Counted from the stretch's first letter, positions 41,383-52,689 are shown. The stretch is DNA of 64,000 nucleotides from Impatiens glandulifera (GCF_907164915.1 NC_061870.1:23225348-23289347), one strand, 5' to 3'. Numbers and translations are program-made. Notes: a model not told the origin generated them from the sequence alone.

Positions 41383-42072
41383 GAAATACGCGTATAAGAT
41401 TAATGAAACTAATCCTTAGTTAAAATTCTATTTATGATTTAACTCATCTTATAAATAAATTTAATGATGTTTCTAATTTTAAAATAGACATCTTTAATAA
41501 ATTTTCTCCTTCAAGTAATCACTTGCATTTTCTTTTATAATTGTTTATAGTTGGATGAAAATCTTTTTTTTTTCATTTTGGCAAGAATCTTAGGTCACCC
41601 TAATTATTTCATTTGTTTAATCTTCTTCATCATTTTACGACAAACTAAAATGAATTAATACTTAGATTTGAATTAATAGGATGATGTAACTTCTAAATTT
41701 GATGCTTTAAAAAGCTTTACGAAATTGTGAAATTTGAACGAATTCAAATAGACAAAAGTGCACAACTATATTTAGTGGAAGAAATGTTCAAATAATACCA
41801 ACGATCGGATAAGTTTCTCTAAAGGTGTAAACAGTTCGGTTTATTGACCGAAATGCATATAAAAATTGTTGACGTCGATTTACTAAATTTCAAAATGTCG
41901 GTTTAATCGGTTCGGATTGAACGATTAGAGGATAAGTTTGATCAGTTTAATTGGTTTAATTCATTAAATTTTTTGTTAAAATAAATTAAATATATCAATA
42001 TAATAACCGATGCTTATTTTTCTGACAAAAACATAATTAATGAATCACTAGCCTAATTCTTTTTTTTTTTAA
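41383..42072. other. Intergenic, with a CGGTT-rich patch
   Basis: No gene. 41824-41965 holds AAACAGTTCGGTTTATTGACCG, GTCGGTTTAATCGGTTCGG and similar phrases. A comparable CGGTT-rich patch occurs at 43355-43520 on the other side of the foldback element, and others near 26270-26350 and 44630-44665. These look like ends of old hAT-type elements. Confidence 0.35.
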
Positions 42073-42078
42073 TTAAAA

Positions 42079-42991
42079 GAGGCAAATTACTTTTCTCACC
42101 CCTTCCATATTCCCACCCTTGTTCCATTCCTTAATTAACTCCAAAATTACTTATTTATCCCTATTATTTTTATATATTTATTTTTCTTATCTTATTTATT
42201 TTACTTATTTTATTTTATTTAATTATTAAATTTTTTTATTATGAAATATAATTAATTAATTAATTTTTAATATTTTTTTATTTAAAAGATAAAAAATCTA
42301 AAAGATATATAATTAATTTTAAATATTATATATTAATAATAAAATTATAATAAATTAATTAAAATAATATAATAATTTTAGATAAAATAAATATTTTAAA
42401 AAGTTAAATATGAAATATTTTAATAAAAAATATTATTAAAAATATTATGCAAATGTTATCGTTTATATTATTAAGTAAAACATTATATTTAATTTGACTA
42501 ATTATTAATATATAATGTATTAAAGACTTTATCTTATTTTATTTATTTGTTAAATAATTTTATTTATAAAAAAAATGATTTTTATAAGTATTTTAAAAAA
42601 TATATATATAATTAATATAATAAAATATTAAATATAATATTTAATACACATTTCAATATTTATATTTTATTAAATTAGTACACATTTCAATATTTAATAT
42701 ATTTTAAATAATTATAATATTTTTCCAAAAAAAAAATTATTATAATATAAAAAAAATAATATTTTATATTTGTAATTAAATAAATAAAGTTAAAAAAAAC
42801 ATATTAAAAATTAATTAATTAATTATATTTAATAAAAAAACTTAATAATTAAATAAAATAAAATAAGTAAAATAAATAAAATAAGAAAGGTAAATATATA
42901 AAAGTAATAGGGATAAATAAGTAATTTGGGAGTTAATTGAGGAGTGAGGACAATGGTGGGAATATGGGATGGGGTGGGAAAAGCACCTCCC
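42079..42991. mobile_element. Foldback element with about 200-bp inverted repeats
   Basis: Left arm (42079 to about 42290) and right arm (about 42790 to 42991) are inverted copies. Shared landmarks are CACCCC..CCATATTCCCACC, AATTAACTCC, AAATTACTTATTTATCCCTATTA, and the TTTATTTTACTTATTTTATTTTATTTAATTATTAA stretch. The element ends GAGGCAAATTACTTTTC and, read inward from the right, GGGAGGTGCTTTTCC. It is flanked by TTAAAA (42073-42078 and 42992-42997), a possible 6-bp target duplication. No coding capacity; the centre is also AT-rich. Superfamily not assigned. Confidence 0.75.
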
Positions 42992-43029
42992 TTAAAAGAG
43001 AACTAGCATGACACTACACGGTAGTCATA

Positions 43030-43125
43030 GTCATCTGCTTAAATTTAAAGCGCTTTCAGATGGAATCGAACCCGTGACTTTCTTTTATCTCTTAAATCGA
43101 CTCTTACAACTGGACTACCTTGGTG
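43030..43125 (-). repeat. tRNA-derived SINE-like fragment
   Basis: On the minus strand: GGTAGTCCAGTTGTAAGAG resembles a pol III A-box (TAGCTCAGTTGG-type), and GGTTCGATTCC (43062-43072) is a perfect B-box. Spacing of about 40 bases fits a tRNA head. The rest does not fold as a functional tRNA, and a related sequence lies in LAP intron 5, so it is a repeat rather than a tRNA gene. Confidence 0.55.
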
Positions 43126-43140
43126 GATCACTATCATAAT

Positions 43141-44438
43141 TTTCAAAACACAAATACATTATACTATGATTTTTTTTTCTTACTGAACGTCACACTAGAA
43201 ATGAGAAACGATTTTGAAATTAAATTTATCTACTTAATATCTTTGATATTCTACTAATAAGTTTTTACGTTCATATTCTCTTATTATTATTTTAAATATG
43301 TGTTATAAATGTGTTATGACCTAATAGTTATAATATAATAGGTCATTCTCGGTTTAAGGTTCAATTTTTGTTCTCTGTCTTTGAACAGTTTGAGCGGTTT
43401 TAATGGCGGTGAACTGACAAACTGAACCGTTGAATTTGGTTTGGCCGATTCAGTTTAATATTCTGTTTGATTTGAACGGTTTTGGTTGAGTTTGAATGGT
43501 TTGGTCGGTTTACTTACCCTTGAAGCTTCCATAATCTCCCTAACAGCTACTGATAGCAATCCTAAAGCCAATAATAGCTAGTAGAAAAACTCAAAGAATC
43601 TTCAAAAGCTCCCAACTGCTCTAATGGTGGATTTTAAAATAGTTGGTTTCACATCTAAAAATTGTTCTTCCTCTTCCCTTTGAACCTAGGAGAATAAATA
43701 AACAAATCCTAGGTCGGTTGGTTGATCGGTTGTCGAGAATTTTCAATTTACCCCTTTCCCCTTTAGAACTTCAACGGACAAATTCCCCTATCTCATGATA
43801 ATTTTGGAGCTTCTTTTTAAAATGATCATTGTCTTTTTGGACTCTATTTGTTTACATAAAAGAACAACTATTAAATAGAAATAAAAAATTATAGAGATCA
43901 AATAAACAAAAGTAGGGTTAGATATTTAAAGTTTCAGCGAGACAATCAGGTAGTCAAATGATATCGGTTTTGTCTCGAATCACAATTGTTAGAACTTTTG
44001 CGGCGTTCTCTACAATTCGACCGATCTATATCTTTATTTAAACTTATCTGAAATACTCGTTTGAAGTATTTCATTTTGGTGAGATCTATTATTGTTTTTT
44101 TTTTTTAATTTACCATTACCTTTGAAGATTTTTGTATTAGTGAACTTTTAGGTGTTAGAGATTACTTTAGTGTAACCCACTATAATATATTGAGAGTGTT
44201 TTTAAGAGGTTTACGATTTTTATCCTTGTTAATTTTTATAATAAGATTGGTGTCTACTTGTGCTTGATTTTATTGAGTGTTGTTTGGTTTAATTTTGTTA
44301 ATTATCTTATTTTGACATAAATAAAAATAATAATTATTCCACATTTTTTATTATTATGTAATTTTTTCCAACAATTTTGTCATGGTCATATAATTTATTT
44401 CAGATCTGAATATGACCCCAAAATCAATTGAGAGTTAA

Positions 44439-44473
<35 letters not shown>

Positions 44474-44876
44474 AAAATATTTTGTTTTGTTGATTGTATA
44501 TGAGTAGACAAAGAACATGTGTAGAAAGAGAGGTTGTGATCGGATGTTGTGCCCAGTTGACTCGTGGATTGATCAACCAAATTGAACTGAAACCACTTAA
44601 ATTAAATTTATTATGCTTTTCTTTTACCAAAAAGATCGGTTCGGTTGGTCCGGTTGGTCGGTTCAACGCCAACAAAACTATTCAAACAGACTAAATATTT
44701 AAATAAGATAATAACCAAAATTGAACATTAAACCAACCATGATAGTAATGTGTTATAACTATTAGTTTATAACACACATTTAAACTAATAATAATAGAAA
44801 TAAAAATATCAATAACTTAAATATTTAAAAAATATTAATTTTTATTAGTAGTAGGCACAAAATTGTAGACTATTTT

Positions 44877-44971
<95 letters not shown>

Positions 44972-45227
44972 GTTTTGAAAATATGAGTAATTCATTAATT
45001 ATGTTATTAAATTTCATTTCTAGTCTATTTATTTATTTAATAATATATTTGTAATACTTGGATTTATTTCAAAACATTAGGAATTTAAGAATTTAATTGT
45101 TATAAAAATATGGGTTTCAAATTAATTATTTATTTTAATTATATGCAATTTACACCGTATAAGACATTTTTTAAAATTATTTATTAGTTCGATATTATTT
45201 AAAAATTATAATTATGGCCCAAAAAAT
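43141..45227. other. Intergenic DNA left of the large retrotransposon
   Basis: No gene seen. It includes a CGGTT-rich patch (43355-43520), a poly-A run of about 31 bases (44441-44471), a second CGGTTGGTCCGG patch (44635-44665), and a long TA microsatellite (44880-44967). The last 150 bases are a paralogue of 62015-62135. Confidence 0.5.
44880..44967. repeat. (TA)n microsatellite, about 44 units
   Basis: Uninterrupted alternating TA for about 88 bases. Likely length-variable and prone to assembly error. Confidence 0.98.
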
Positions 45228-45232
45228 GGAGT
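45228..45232. repeat. Target-site duplication GGAGT (left)
   Basis: GGAGT precedes the 5' LTR and recurs at 58863-58867 after the 3' LTR. Confidence 0.95.
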
Positions 45233-45754
45233 TGTTAGATAAATTCATACCGGTTCAAATAAACCTAACTTAAACAAACTTCCTACGCAGGAACAAGGAA
45301 CCGGACCGGATGAACAAAAGAAAACCAACTGAAGAAACCGAACCGGTCAAGCTACCAAACCGATCAAGAGTATTCGGTACGTGACCGCACAGAGGAAGGA
45401 TCGGCCAAAGCCTAAAAGCCAGATCCATCAAATAGCCGATCAATCCTCAAGACAAACATAACCGGAATAAGCCCGGTCACTTCACTATCAAAAGATATTC
45501 GGCCAAGTCAAGCGGCCAACCTAGGCCAAGTCAAGAGGCCGACCTGCACAAGAAGACACTTTGGGTATCTGTTGAGAATGATACCAAAGGAACAGACTGA
45601 ATACTTCCATATCCATGCAAGTCTGAGGAAAGACTGTAGGCTGCAGAAAAAAGTACTACCGGATCTTTCTACTTCGGGATAAGCCAGAAAGGAAATCTTC
45701 AAAGTACAGACAACTGTCCAAGCAGACAGTGCCTACATTGAGTAAAAGACAAAC

Positions 45755-45855
45755 CCGGCAGGTTTGCTTTACAGACCGGCAGGTCTGAAACAGGATGCCA
45801 GGTCTGAGATTGACCGTCAGGTCTGAGGAGAAGACCGCAGGTCTGAAACACTGAA
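45755..45855 (+). repeat. Tandem CAGGTCTGA units in LTR U3
   Basis: About five copies of (A)GACCGNCAGGTCTGAAAC-like units lie 70-170 bases before the TATA box. They recur at 58040-58140 in the 3' LTR. Position suggests transcription-factor binding; that is inference. Confidence 0.7.
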
Positions 45856-45921
45856 TCACTGCATCTCTGATCAGCCAATCAGATTCAAGGCTTCGAAATA
45901 TGACCGTTGGCATATTTCACC

Positions 45922-45930
45922 TATAAAAGG
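45922..45930 (+). promoter_or_regulatory. TATA box of the LTR promoter
   Basis: TATAAAAGG, with the same sequence at 58207-58215 in the 3' LTR. Start of R predicted about 30 bases downstream. Confidence 0.75.
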
Positions 45931-46579
45931 AGGCAGTTGCAGAAGAGTAAATGCGGGACATCAGGGCAGTTACTAAGTGAGACAAACATTGAGATAACAA
46001 AAGCTAAGTGCATTTACTACAAGTGATAACAGTGTGGTATTCTAAGAAAGCCTAAGTGCTAAATTCTAAGTGTGTGTGCTACAATTTCAGTGTGAATTGT
46101 AAGAGTGTCATCGAGCAGGAAATAAGTCTCGATCGAATTGTATTTGTATTCCTTAGTGAATATCCTTCTCGCGGTTTCGAGAGGAAGGGGTGACGTAGGA
46201 GTTTTATCTCCGAACATCCATAAAACTCTGTTGTGTTATTTACTTTCTGTTGGCTTCCTTACATAACCAACTAACTTAAACCATACCGCTCCAAACCAAC
46301 TCCATACTGACCATACCAAGTATCCAGATTGCCGAAACCGACCCACCATCCTTCAAATCATCATCATCCGAAACCGACTCCGCCTATCATACACGTGTAC
46401 CGCTTCAACTTGAAAGCAAACCTCTTCCGCGCTTGAACCTAGTTCAAGGGTTTGTGACAGATTGTGTAGTATTGAAACCCCGGTGTTAATCTCTAACCGG
46501 ATTAATCACCACCCTACGAGTGAGAACCGCTAACCAGTCCAACCCCCGGTCCACCAGCGGCGACCTAGATCCTAACAAT

Positions 46580-46591
46580 TGGTATCAGAGC
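46580..46591 (+). other. Primer-binding site, initiator tRNA-Met
   Basis: TGGTATCAGAGC, a perfect match to the usual plant copia/Sirevirus primer site, two bases after the LTR end. Confidence 0.95.
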
Positions 46592-46616
46592 AGTTAGTTT
46601 CAATACTCAAGCAAAC

Positions 46617-48464
46617 ATGTATCAGGATAGGCCTCCAATGCTAGAAGGTGATGATTTTGCCAACTGGAAGGCACGCATGCACCTACATCTAGTCACCTTG
46701 GATGATGAAATGGAATCCGTTCTAACCGAAGGACCGATAGTCATTGATAAAGACAGAAAAGAATGGACAGTTGATGATAGGAGAAGGAACAATCTGGACA
46801 ACCATGCAAGAAACCGGATCTCCAACAGCGTGGACAGAAATACATACTGCAAGATCAGAGATTGCAAAACCGCGAAGAAGACTTGGAATACGGTCATCCA
46901 GATCTTTGAGGGAAATGAAAGAACAAAGGAGAACAAAATAATGGTGGCCACACAGAGGTTTGAAAGCATCAAAATGAAACCAGGGGAAACTATGAAGGAA
47001 TACAGTGACCGGTTCACTGGTGTATTAGATGAGTTAGCAAATCTGGGCAAGAAATACGACAACAAAGAGGTCATTATGAAGGTCTTGAGATCTCTTCCGA
47101 GTGCTTGGGATATAAAGACGATGGTCATGAGAGAATCAAAGAGTCTACGTAAGATGAAATTATACGATGTATTCGAAGATCTTAAGGCATATGAATTCGA
47201 GATGAATTCTAGAACTGAAGAGGAAGTCTCGGCCTCAACGTCAACCAGAGCACTGTTCACATCTACGGAACCGGCTGCACCTGTTCCTGTTCCTATATCT
47301 ACATCTGCACCGGTACCGACTCCTGCACCTGCACCGATCAGAACCGCCGAACAGTTTACTGAGGACGCCATGGCAATGCTTGCACAAAAGTTTGGGAGGT
47401 TCATGAAAAGGAGCCAACCGACAAACAACTACTATGGTGACAAATCCAATATAAGATGCTATAACTGTAACTGTATGGGACATTTTAAGTGGGAATGCAG
47501 GAAACCAAGGAGAGATACACAGAAACCAGACTATCAAAATAACCGGAACAACTATCAACAAACCGGTGAAGGAAGTGAAGTACCGAAAGCACTGATAGCC
47601 GATGATGGAGGAAGCCTATGGGCTCACAGTGACAGTGACGATGACCTCACATGTCTCATGGCAAATGAGGAACAGGTATTTGACTCTCCTTGTGATGAAT
47701 TTACTAAAGATGAGTTATATGAAGCATTGAATGACATGGTAGAAGAATATAAGAACCTATTGACCATGTTACCTAAGCACCTCAACATCAAAACCGATCC
47801 CATAGTACTTATCCCAGTAGAACCAGAGGTACCCATCATAACCGAACCGGAAGCCATACAACCTGATGACACCCATACCCTAGAAACCGAATTAGACCCT
47901 AAGATCGAACAACCTAGTGAGTCAACTAGAGAACTAACCGAGAAAGAGAATGCCAGATTTCAGTATACGATGGCCGCCTATAGGAGATCTAGCGATATAG
48001 TAAAGAACCTGAATAAAGAATACAGGCATCCACGTTGTAAGAATGGCCTAGGATACACAGAAAACAGATCTAAAAACCGAAAATCCATATGGAAAGCAAA
48101 GCTTACAAAAGGAAACCTTCCCTTTATAAAATTCCTTAAGAGCACCTGTACAGCTGAAGAAGAGGAGACCGCGTATTATAGGGAAGAAAAGACAAAGTAT
48201 GACTATGTTGGCCCAACCGATTCATGGCTTGACCTTGAGAAAAGGAAAGCAGAAGTCCTCAAATATAAGAAAGACTTCCCTGAACCACGTAGATCAAACT
48301 ATAGATCATCAAACCAAAGACCATCATCATTTAGGTCATCTGTAGGGAAACCGAAATACACCAGACCAAGTGTGAGGAGAACAGTTGAAACTTTAGCAAA
48401 GAAGACCGTTCGATTTATCAAGGTTTGGGTACCTAAGGGACTAATCGCATGTGGACCCAAGTAA
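46617..48464 (+). CDS. gag: Gag of the large copia element
   Basis: 615 codons starting 25 bases after the primer site. The N-terminal UBN2/retrotransposon-gag domain (about 5-190) contains W-A-R and ...KIMVATQRFESIKMKPGETMKEYSDRFTGVLDELANLG. A Pro/Ala/Thr-rich spacer follows (about 205-245), then a zinc knuckle C-X2-C-X4-H-X4-C (about 282-295, CYNCNCMGHFKWEC) for RNA packaging, then a long charged tail ending in FIKVWVPKGLIACGPK. Frame is intact throughout. The long tail after the zinc knuckle is typical of Sirevirus-type gags. The stop (48462-48464) lies 41 bases before the first pol codon retained in my splice model. Confidence 0.93.
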   Translation: MYQDRPPMLEGDDFANWKARMHLHLVTLDDEMESVLTEGPIVIDKDRKEWTVDDRRRNNLDNHARNRISNSVDRNTYCKIRDCKTAKKTWNTVIQIFEGNERTKENKIMVATQRFESIKMKPGETMKEYSDRFTGVLDELANLGKKYDNKEVIMKVLRSLPSAWDIKTMVMRESKSLRKMKLYDVFEDLKAYEFEMNSRTEEEVSASTSTRALFTSTEPAAPVPVPISTSAPVPTPAPAPIRTAEQFTEDAMAMLAQKFGRFMKRSQPTNNYYGDKSNIRCYNCNCMGHFKWECRKPRRDTQKPDYQNNRNNYQQTGEGSEVPKALIADDGGSLWAHSDSDDDLTCLMANEEQVFDSPCDEFTKDELYEALNDMVEEYKNLLTMLPKHLNIKTDPIVLIPVEPEVPIITEPEAIQPDDTHTLETELDPKIEQPSESTRELTEKENARFQYTMAAYRRSSDIVKNLNKEYRHPRCKNGLGYTENRSKNRKSIWKAKLTKGNLPFIKFLKSTCTAEEEETAYYREEKTKYDYVGPTDSWLDLEKRKAEVLKYKKDFPEPRRSNYRSSNQRPSSFRSSVGKPKYTRPSVRRTVETLAKKTVRFIKVWVPKGLIACGPK

Positions 48465-48504
48465 ATGTGGGTACCAAATAGTTGTAAATATGTAATTTTT
48501 GCAG
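48423..48504 (+). other. Candidate 82-nt intron joining gag to pol
   Basis: A donor-like AAG/GTTTGG at 48422/48423 and a T-rich acceptor TTTTTGCAG ending at 48504 would remove 82 bases. This fuses gag ...RFIK in phase with pol DPKKRLGN... and removes the gag stop. Pol is in the +1 frame relative to gag, its own frame has a stop at 48493-48495, and the first ATG in pol lies in the protease, so some such device is needed. Alternatives are +1 frameshifting or re-initiation. Confidence 0.4.
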
Positions 48505-51426
48505 GATCCAAAGAAACGGCTAGGAAACTCTGAATGGTTCTTGGACAGTGGTTGCTCCAGACACATGACCGGAAATAGCAATTTGATAATCGACATCAGA
48601 TCAGTAACCGGTGCTCCTATCACTTTCGGTGACAACTCTAAAGGTAAAACCGTGGGCAAGGGTAAGATTGTCCATGGTAACCTAACTATTGACAACGTAC
48701 TTCTAGTTGAAAACCTACGTTTTAATCTACTTAGCATTAGTCAGATGTGTGATGCCGGATACACAGTAGAATTCCTTAAACATGCATGCTTAGTTAAGAA
48801 CTCTCAAGGAATAGTACTACTAACCAGAAATAGGATAGGTAACATCTACAAGGTAGACTGGAAAACTAGAGTAGAACACCCTATATGCATGATAGCTAAA
48901 ACTGATCAAACCTGGCTATGGCACAAAAGACTAAACCACCTAAACATGAAAACCTTAAACTACATTCGTGGTAAGAAATTAGTTGAAGGCATCCCAGATA
49001 TAGTATTTAACCAGGATAAGGTTTGTTCAGCGTGCCAGATGGGTAAACAAACTAGGTCATCGTTTAAGAGCAAAGGAAATCTCCAATCTAGCCGATGCCT
49101 AGATCTTCTTCACATGGATTTATTTGGACCGATTCAGGTCATTAGTCTAGGCGGTATGCTCTACACCATGGTAGTTATTGATGATTATTCTAGATATACA
49201 TGGGTCATATTTCTACCATCTAAACGTGAAACGGTATCAAACCTAATCAACCTCCTTAAGCGTTTGCAAAATGAAAAATCAACTCGTATAAATTGCATTA
49301 GAAGCGATAGAGGTACCGAATTTACTAATAGCACATTAACTGCATATCTTGATGAATCCGGCATTAGACACGAGTTGTCTAGTGCTAGGACTCCTCAACA
49401 AAATGGCCTGGCCGAGAGAAGAAACCGGACTCTCAAGGAAGCCGCACGGTCCATGATAGCCGACTCCGGCATTGCTCAGAAATATTGGGCTGAAGCTATC
49501 AACACTGCATGCCATACACAAAATCGGTCTTTGATAAACAGATTTCACAACAAAACACCATATGAGGTTTATTTTAACAGAGTTCCCAAACTTAAATACC
49601 TCAGGATTTTCGGTTGTAAATGTTATATTCATAATAATGGTAAAACCCAACTCACTGCTTTTGATGCAAAGACCGACACCGGCATTATGCTAGGATACTC
49701 GTCGGTAAGTAAAGCATATAGAGTATATAAAAATAGAACTGCAACCATGGAGGAAATAATTCACGTTGTTTTCAATGAATCGGTTGAAAGCAACACTGCT
49801 TCATGCTTTGATCTACATAATAGACTGGAAAATAACGATATTCATTCTGATAGCGAAGATGAGACCCCGGTCTTCAGGGGATTTGTCCATGACCTAATGG
49901 GTAATATTGATACCCAGCCGGATCAAGCTGTTTTACAGCAGGAAGCTGACACTTCGGTCCAACCCGAGGAAGCCGGTCGGTCTGACAATCTTGGTCAGCC
50001 TACCGACATGTCTAGCCTTGATCAATTAAACGGTAACTTGGTAGACACCCTTGAACTGAATCTCAGAAGAAATAGTAAACATCCTCCTGAGCAAATTATA
50101 GGTGACCCTTCAGAACCTGTTCGAACTAGGAGTCAACTTCTGGAAGGATATTTTAACTCTGCTTTTATATCCCAGATTGAACCGAAAAGAATAGATGAAG
50201 CATTGTCAGATCCGGACTGGATCTTGGGAATGCAAGAAGAACTAAACCAGTTCGAGAGTAGTAAAGTCTGGTACTTAGTTCCCAGATCGAAAGATAAATC
50301 GGTCATAGGAACAAGATGGGTATTCAGAAACAAACTCAATGAGGACGGTTTGGTCACGAGGAACAAAGCCAGATTAGTGGCTCAAGGCTACAAACAGGAA
50401 GAAGGCATTGACTTTGAAGAGTCATTTGCTCCTGTAGCCAGGATTGAAGCCATTAGGATTTTTCTTGCATTTGCTGCTTTCAAAAATTTCAAAGTTTTTC
50501 AAATGGATGTTAAAAGTGCATTTTTGAACGGTGATATACGTGAAGAAGTGTACGTTGAACAGCCACCCGGCTTCAAGAACGCTGCACTTCCAAACCATGT
50601 ATACCGGCTAAACAAAGCTTTATACGGTCTAAAGCAAGCACCAAGAGCCTGGTATGATACACTAACCGCATTCCTAGTAGAGCATGATTTCACCATCGGT
50701 TCGGTGGATAAGACCCTGTTCAAATTTGAAAAGAAGGAACATATCCTACTTGTTCAAATCTATGTAGATGATATTATCTTTGGTTCCACCGATCCAAAGC
50801 TCTGTGATAAATTTTCAAAAATGATGACTGACAAATTTGAAATGAGTATGATGGGAGAATTAAGTTTCTTCCTAGGTCTTCAGGTTAAGCAACTCAAGGA
50901 AGGAACATTCATCAGTCAACCGAAATATACCAAGGAGCTTCTAAAGAAATTCGACGCAGACTATGCAGGCTGCAAGATTGACAGAAAGAGCACCAGCGGA
51001 ACATGTCAGTTCCTTGGTGACCGACTAGTATCATGGCATAGCAAGAAGCAGACATCCGTGGCTACATCAACCGCAGAAGCTGAATACTTGGCGGCCGGAA
51101 GTTGCTGTTCTCAACTTCTCTGGATCCAACAGCAACTGAAGGATTTCGGCATCACGGCCGAAGAGTCTCCAATTTTCTGTGACAACACAAGTGCCATTGC
51201 GATTACATACAACCCGGTTCTCCATTCTAGAACCAAGCACATCGATATAAGGCATCATTTCATTCGAGAGCATGTCACGCTGAAGCATATCCGGTTGGAA
51301 TACGTACCCACCGATCAACAAGTAGCCGATATCTTCACAAAGCCTCTACAGGAAGCTAAGTTCTCTCAATTTAGACTTACTCTCGGTTTAACCGACATCA
51401 GTCAGATCCTTCCTAAGGATACTTAA
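48496..51426 (+). CDS. pol: Pol polyprotein with an internal deletion (PR-INT-RT-RH)
   Basis: About 975 codons, open from just after TAA 48493-48495; no ATG start. Protease: [13 protein letters not shown]. Pre-integrase zinc segment: HKRLNHLN...CSACQMGK. Integrase core: [43 protein letters not shown], giving the D,D,E set. [47 protein letters not shown] and YVDDIIFG with the catalytic Asp pair. RNase [44 protein letters not shown]. Between TKELLKKF and DADYAG (junction near 50951-50957) the usual 90-100-residue RT connection (YR.MIGSLLYLTASRPDI region) is missing, in frame. RT is therefore probably impaired and the copy may rely on a complete relative. Confidence 0.92.
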   Translation, partial: FLQDPKKRLGNSEWFLDSGCSRHMTGNSNLIIDIRSVTGAPITFGDNSKGKTVGKGKIVHGNLTIDNVLLVENLRFNLLSISQMCDAGYTVEFLKHACLVKNSQGIVLLTRNRIGNIYKVDWKTRVEHPICMIAKTDQTWLWHKRLNHLNMKTLNYIRGKKLVEGIPDIVFNQDKVCSACQMGKQTRSSFKSKGNLQSSRCLDLLHMDLFGPIQVISLGGMLYTMVVIDDYSRYTWVIFLPSKRETVSNLINLLKRLQNEKSTRINCIRSDRGTEFTNSTLTAYLDESGIRHELSSARTPQQNGLAERRNRTLKEAARSMIADSGIAQKYWAEAINTACHTQNRSLINRFHNKTPYEVYFNRVPKLKYLRIFGCKCYIHNNGKTQLTAFDAKTDTGIMLGYSSVSKAYRVYKNRTATMEEIIHVVFNESVESNTASCFDLHNRLENNDIHSDSEDETPVFRGFVHDLMGNIDTQPDQAVLQQEADTSVQPEEAGRSDNLGQPTDMSSLDQLNGNLVDTLELNLRRNSKHPPEQIIGDPSEPVRTRSQLLEGYFNSAFISQIEPKRIDEALSDPDWILGMQEELNQFESSKVWYLVPRSKDKSVIGTRWVFRNKLNEDGLVTRNKARLVAQGYKQEEGIDFEESFAPVARIEAIRIFLAFAAFKNFKVFQMDVKSAFLNGDIREEVYVEQPPGFKNAALPNHVYRLNKALYGLKQAPRAWYDTLTAFLVEHDFTIGSVDKTLFKFEKKEHILLVQIYVDDIIFGSTDPKLCDKFSKMMTDKFEMSMMGELSFFLGLQVKQLKEGTFISQPKYTKELLKKFDADYAGCKIDRKSTSGTCQFLGDRLVSWHSKKQTSVATSTAEAEYLAAGSCCSQLLWIQQQLKDFGITAEESPIFCDNTSAIAITYNPVLHSRTKHIDIRHHFIREHVTLKHIRLEYVPTDQQVADIFTKPLQEAKFSQFRLTLGLTDISQILPKDT

Positions 51427-51880
51427 AAGGAAAACCGGCTTCGACAGATAAAACAGGTAGTTCTTCTTAAGCTGCTGATCTTTGAATTCTCAAGATGCCT
51501 ATGGAAGAACCGCCCAGCCCATCAGACAGAGTAAACCGACCGGCTACTTGGTGGAAACACCAGCTAACCGCATCGGGATGAACAACTGATGACTGACCGG
51601 TTCGGAAGCAGGTCATCCTAGATTATTTGAATTTCACAGATGTGGAACAACTACCAATGTTTGTAGATGTCTGTTCTGAAATGTTGCCTTTTCAAAGAAA
51701 ACTGGTCGCGCCTAAAAAGACGTGAAGATCTTTTGATATCTTTCATGGTTCAGGCCTATGACCGACACCTAGACTGCAAACATACCCATTTTGGTGAAAA
51801 AAAAAAAAAAACCTTTTATCCTGCAGTTAATACATGTCATTCCATTTAATGCCTGGACAATAGGTTAGCCCCTAAACTAG

Positions 51881-51888
51881 TATTTAAG
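51881..51888 (+). promoter_or_regulatory. TATA-like box of extra ORF A
   Basis: TATTTAAG lies 74 bases before ATG 51955 and is followed by a C/A-rich leader (CACTCACCACAAAACTCACAAG...CTCTCTCACT) free of other ATGs. This is the layout of a plant core promoter. Function inferred. Confidence 0.45.
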
Positions 51889-51954
51889 AGAGGGCAACAC
51901 TCACCACAAAACTCACAAGTCACAAGAATACTCTCTCACTAAGGCAAACTAACC

Positions 51955-52689
51955 ATGTCTCAATTCCCAAACATCCTCCAAGTAGATTTTGAATCCTGTA
52001 CCGGTACCGAACACTATGAAGTGTATCGGATGATTAAGAAGTTAGAAGATACTGGTCTCCAGTATTTTTTGGATGATAAGCAAATCATCTACCCTGCATC
52101 CGTTATGGAATTCTACTACAATGCCAGAGTATTCCGGGGAACACCCCATTTTGAGACCCACATCCAATCCAAAGTTGGGGGGGTAATTTTCGACTTCACC
52201 GAGCAGGACTTTGGTCGGTGTTTTAGTCTGCCCAAGCAAGGGATCACAGATCTCAATCCCCCTGCAGACATTAAGGCTGAGGTATCCCTAGCCTTTGCCC
52301 GGTCGGATGAACCTGTCAATGATCATGGTTCTAAATCTCTCTTGAGGGCTGAGTACCAGCTCCTCAATGATGTGTTAGGAAGGGGCATCTTTGGAAGAGA
52401 TGTCACTAACACCTACTGCGTGGCAAGCTTCAACATGATGGCCGCCATCATTACTGGCACACCGGTAAACTGGTCCCGGGTGCTGTTCGACACCTTAGTT
52501 TGGATGATTAACGTCCAGTCAGTCGGTCTCATTCCCCAAATGAGCACCCTTCTGGTGGAACTCGGCGTTCCAACTTGCCCTGGCGAAAGCCTGAACCAGG
52601 CTCAAGTGCTAACTAGGGAAATGACCGACTCTTTCTACAGTCGGTTTGAGAGGGAATGGAGGAGGAGAAACTTCAACCCTCCTCGTTAA
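51955..52689 (+). CDS. Extra ORF A of the copia element, unknown function
   Basis: 244-codon intact ORF after pol. No signal peptide or membrane segment. It consists almost wholly of a globular module shared with ORFs B and C: VDF near the N-terminus, TGLQYFL, VMEFYYNA, SLPKQGITD, and PVNWSRVLFDTLVWM with a Leu-rich segment after it. The phrase pattern (V.EFY.NA ... LP..G) is reminiscent of the domain annotated as putative plant transposon protein (Transposase_32-like) in plant retroelements; that resemblance is from memory and unverified. Own TATA-like box 74 bases upstream. A separate subgenomic transcript is likely, role unknown. Confidence 0.75.
   Translation: MSQFPNILQVDFESCTGTEHYEVYRMIKKLEDTGLQYFLDDKQIIYPASVMEFYYNARVFRGTPHFETHIQSKVGGVIFDFTEQDFGRCFSLPKQGITDLNPPADIKAEVSLAFARSDEPVNDHGSKSLLRAEYQLLNDVLGRGIFGRDVTNTYCVASFNMMAAIITGTPVNWSRVLFDTLVWMINVQSVGLIPQMSTLLVELGVPTCPGESLNQAQVLTREMTDSFYSRFEREWRRRNFNPPR

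Larger units (their letters stand above)
45233..46577 (+). repeat. 5' LTR of the large copia element
   Basis: Starts TGTTAGATAAATTC, ends ...GATCCTAACA. Between 45755 and 45855 a degenerate tandem unit of about 18-20 bases (GACCGNCAGGTCTGA) repeats about five times upstream of the TATA box, a plausible enhancer-like array. A CAAT-like CCAATCAG lies near 45874. Confidence 0.97.

Noticed and set aside
43060..43125. Functional tRNA gene on the minus strand
   Set aside because: A- and B-box-like motifs are present but a full cloverleaf with anticodon stem and acceptor pairing is not evident; a related dispersed copy exists.
41824..43520. One large hAT element bounded by the CGGTT-rich patches
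   Set aside because: The two patches do not form a convincing inverted repeat and no 8-bp duplication was found.
44441..44471. Poly-A run as the tail of a retroposed gene
   Set aside because: No coding or SINE/LINE body recognisable upstream and no target duplication seen.
46622..47428. Long open frame antisense to gag (268 codons)
   Set aside because: Shadow of the gag coding strand; Ser/Thr/Val-rich low-complexity translation with no domain.
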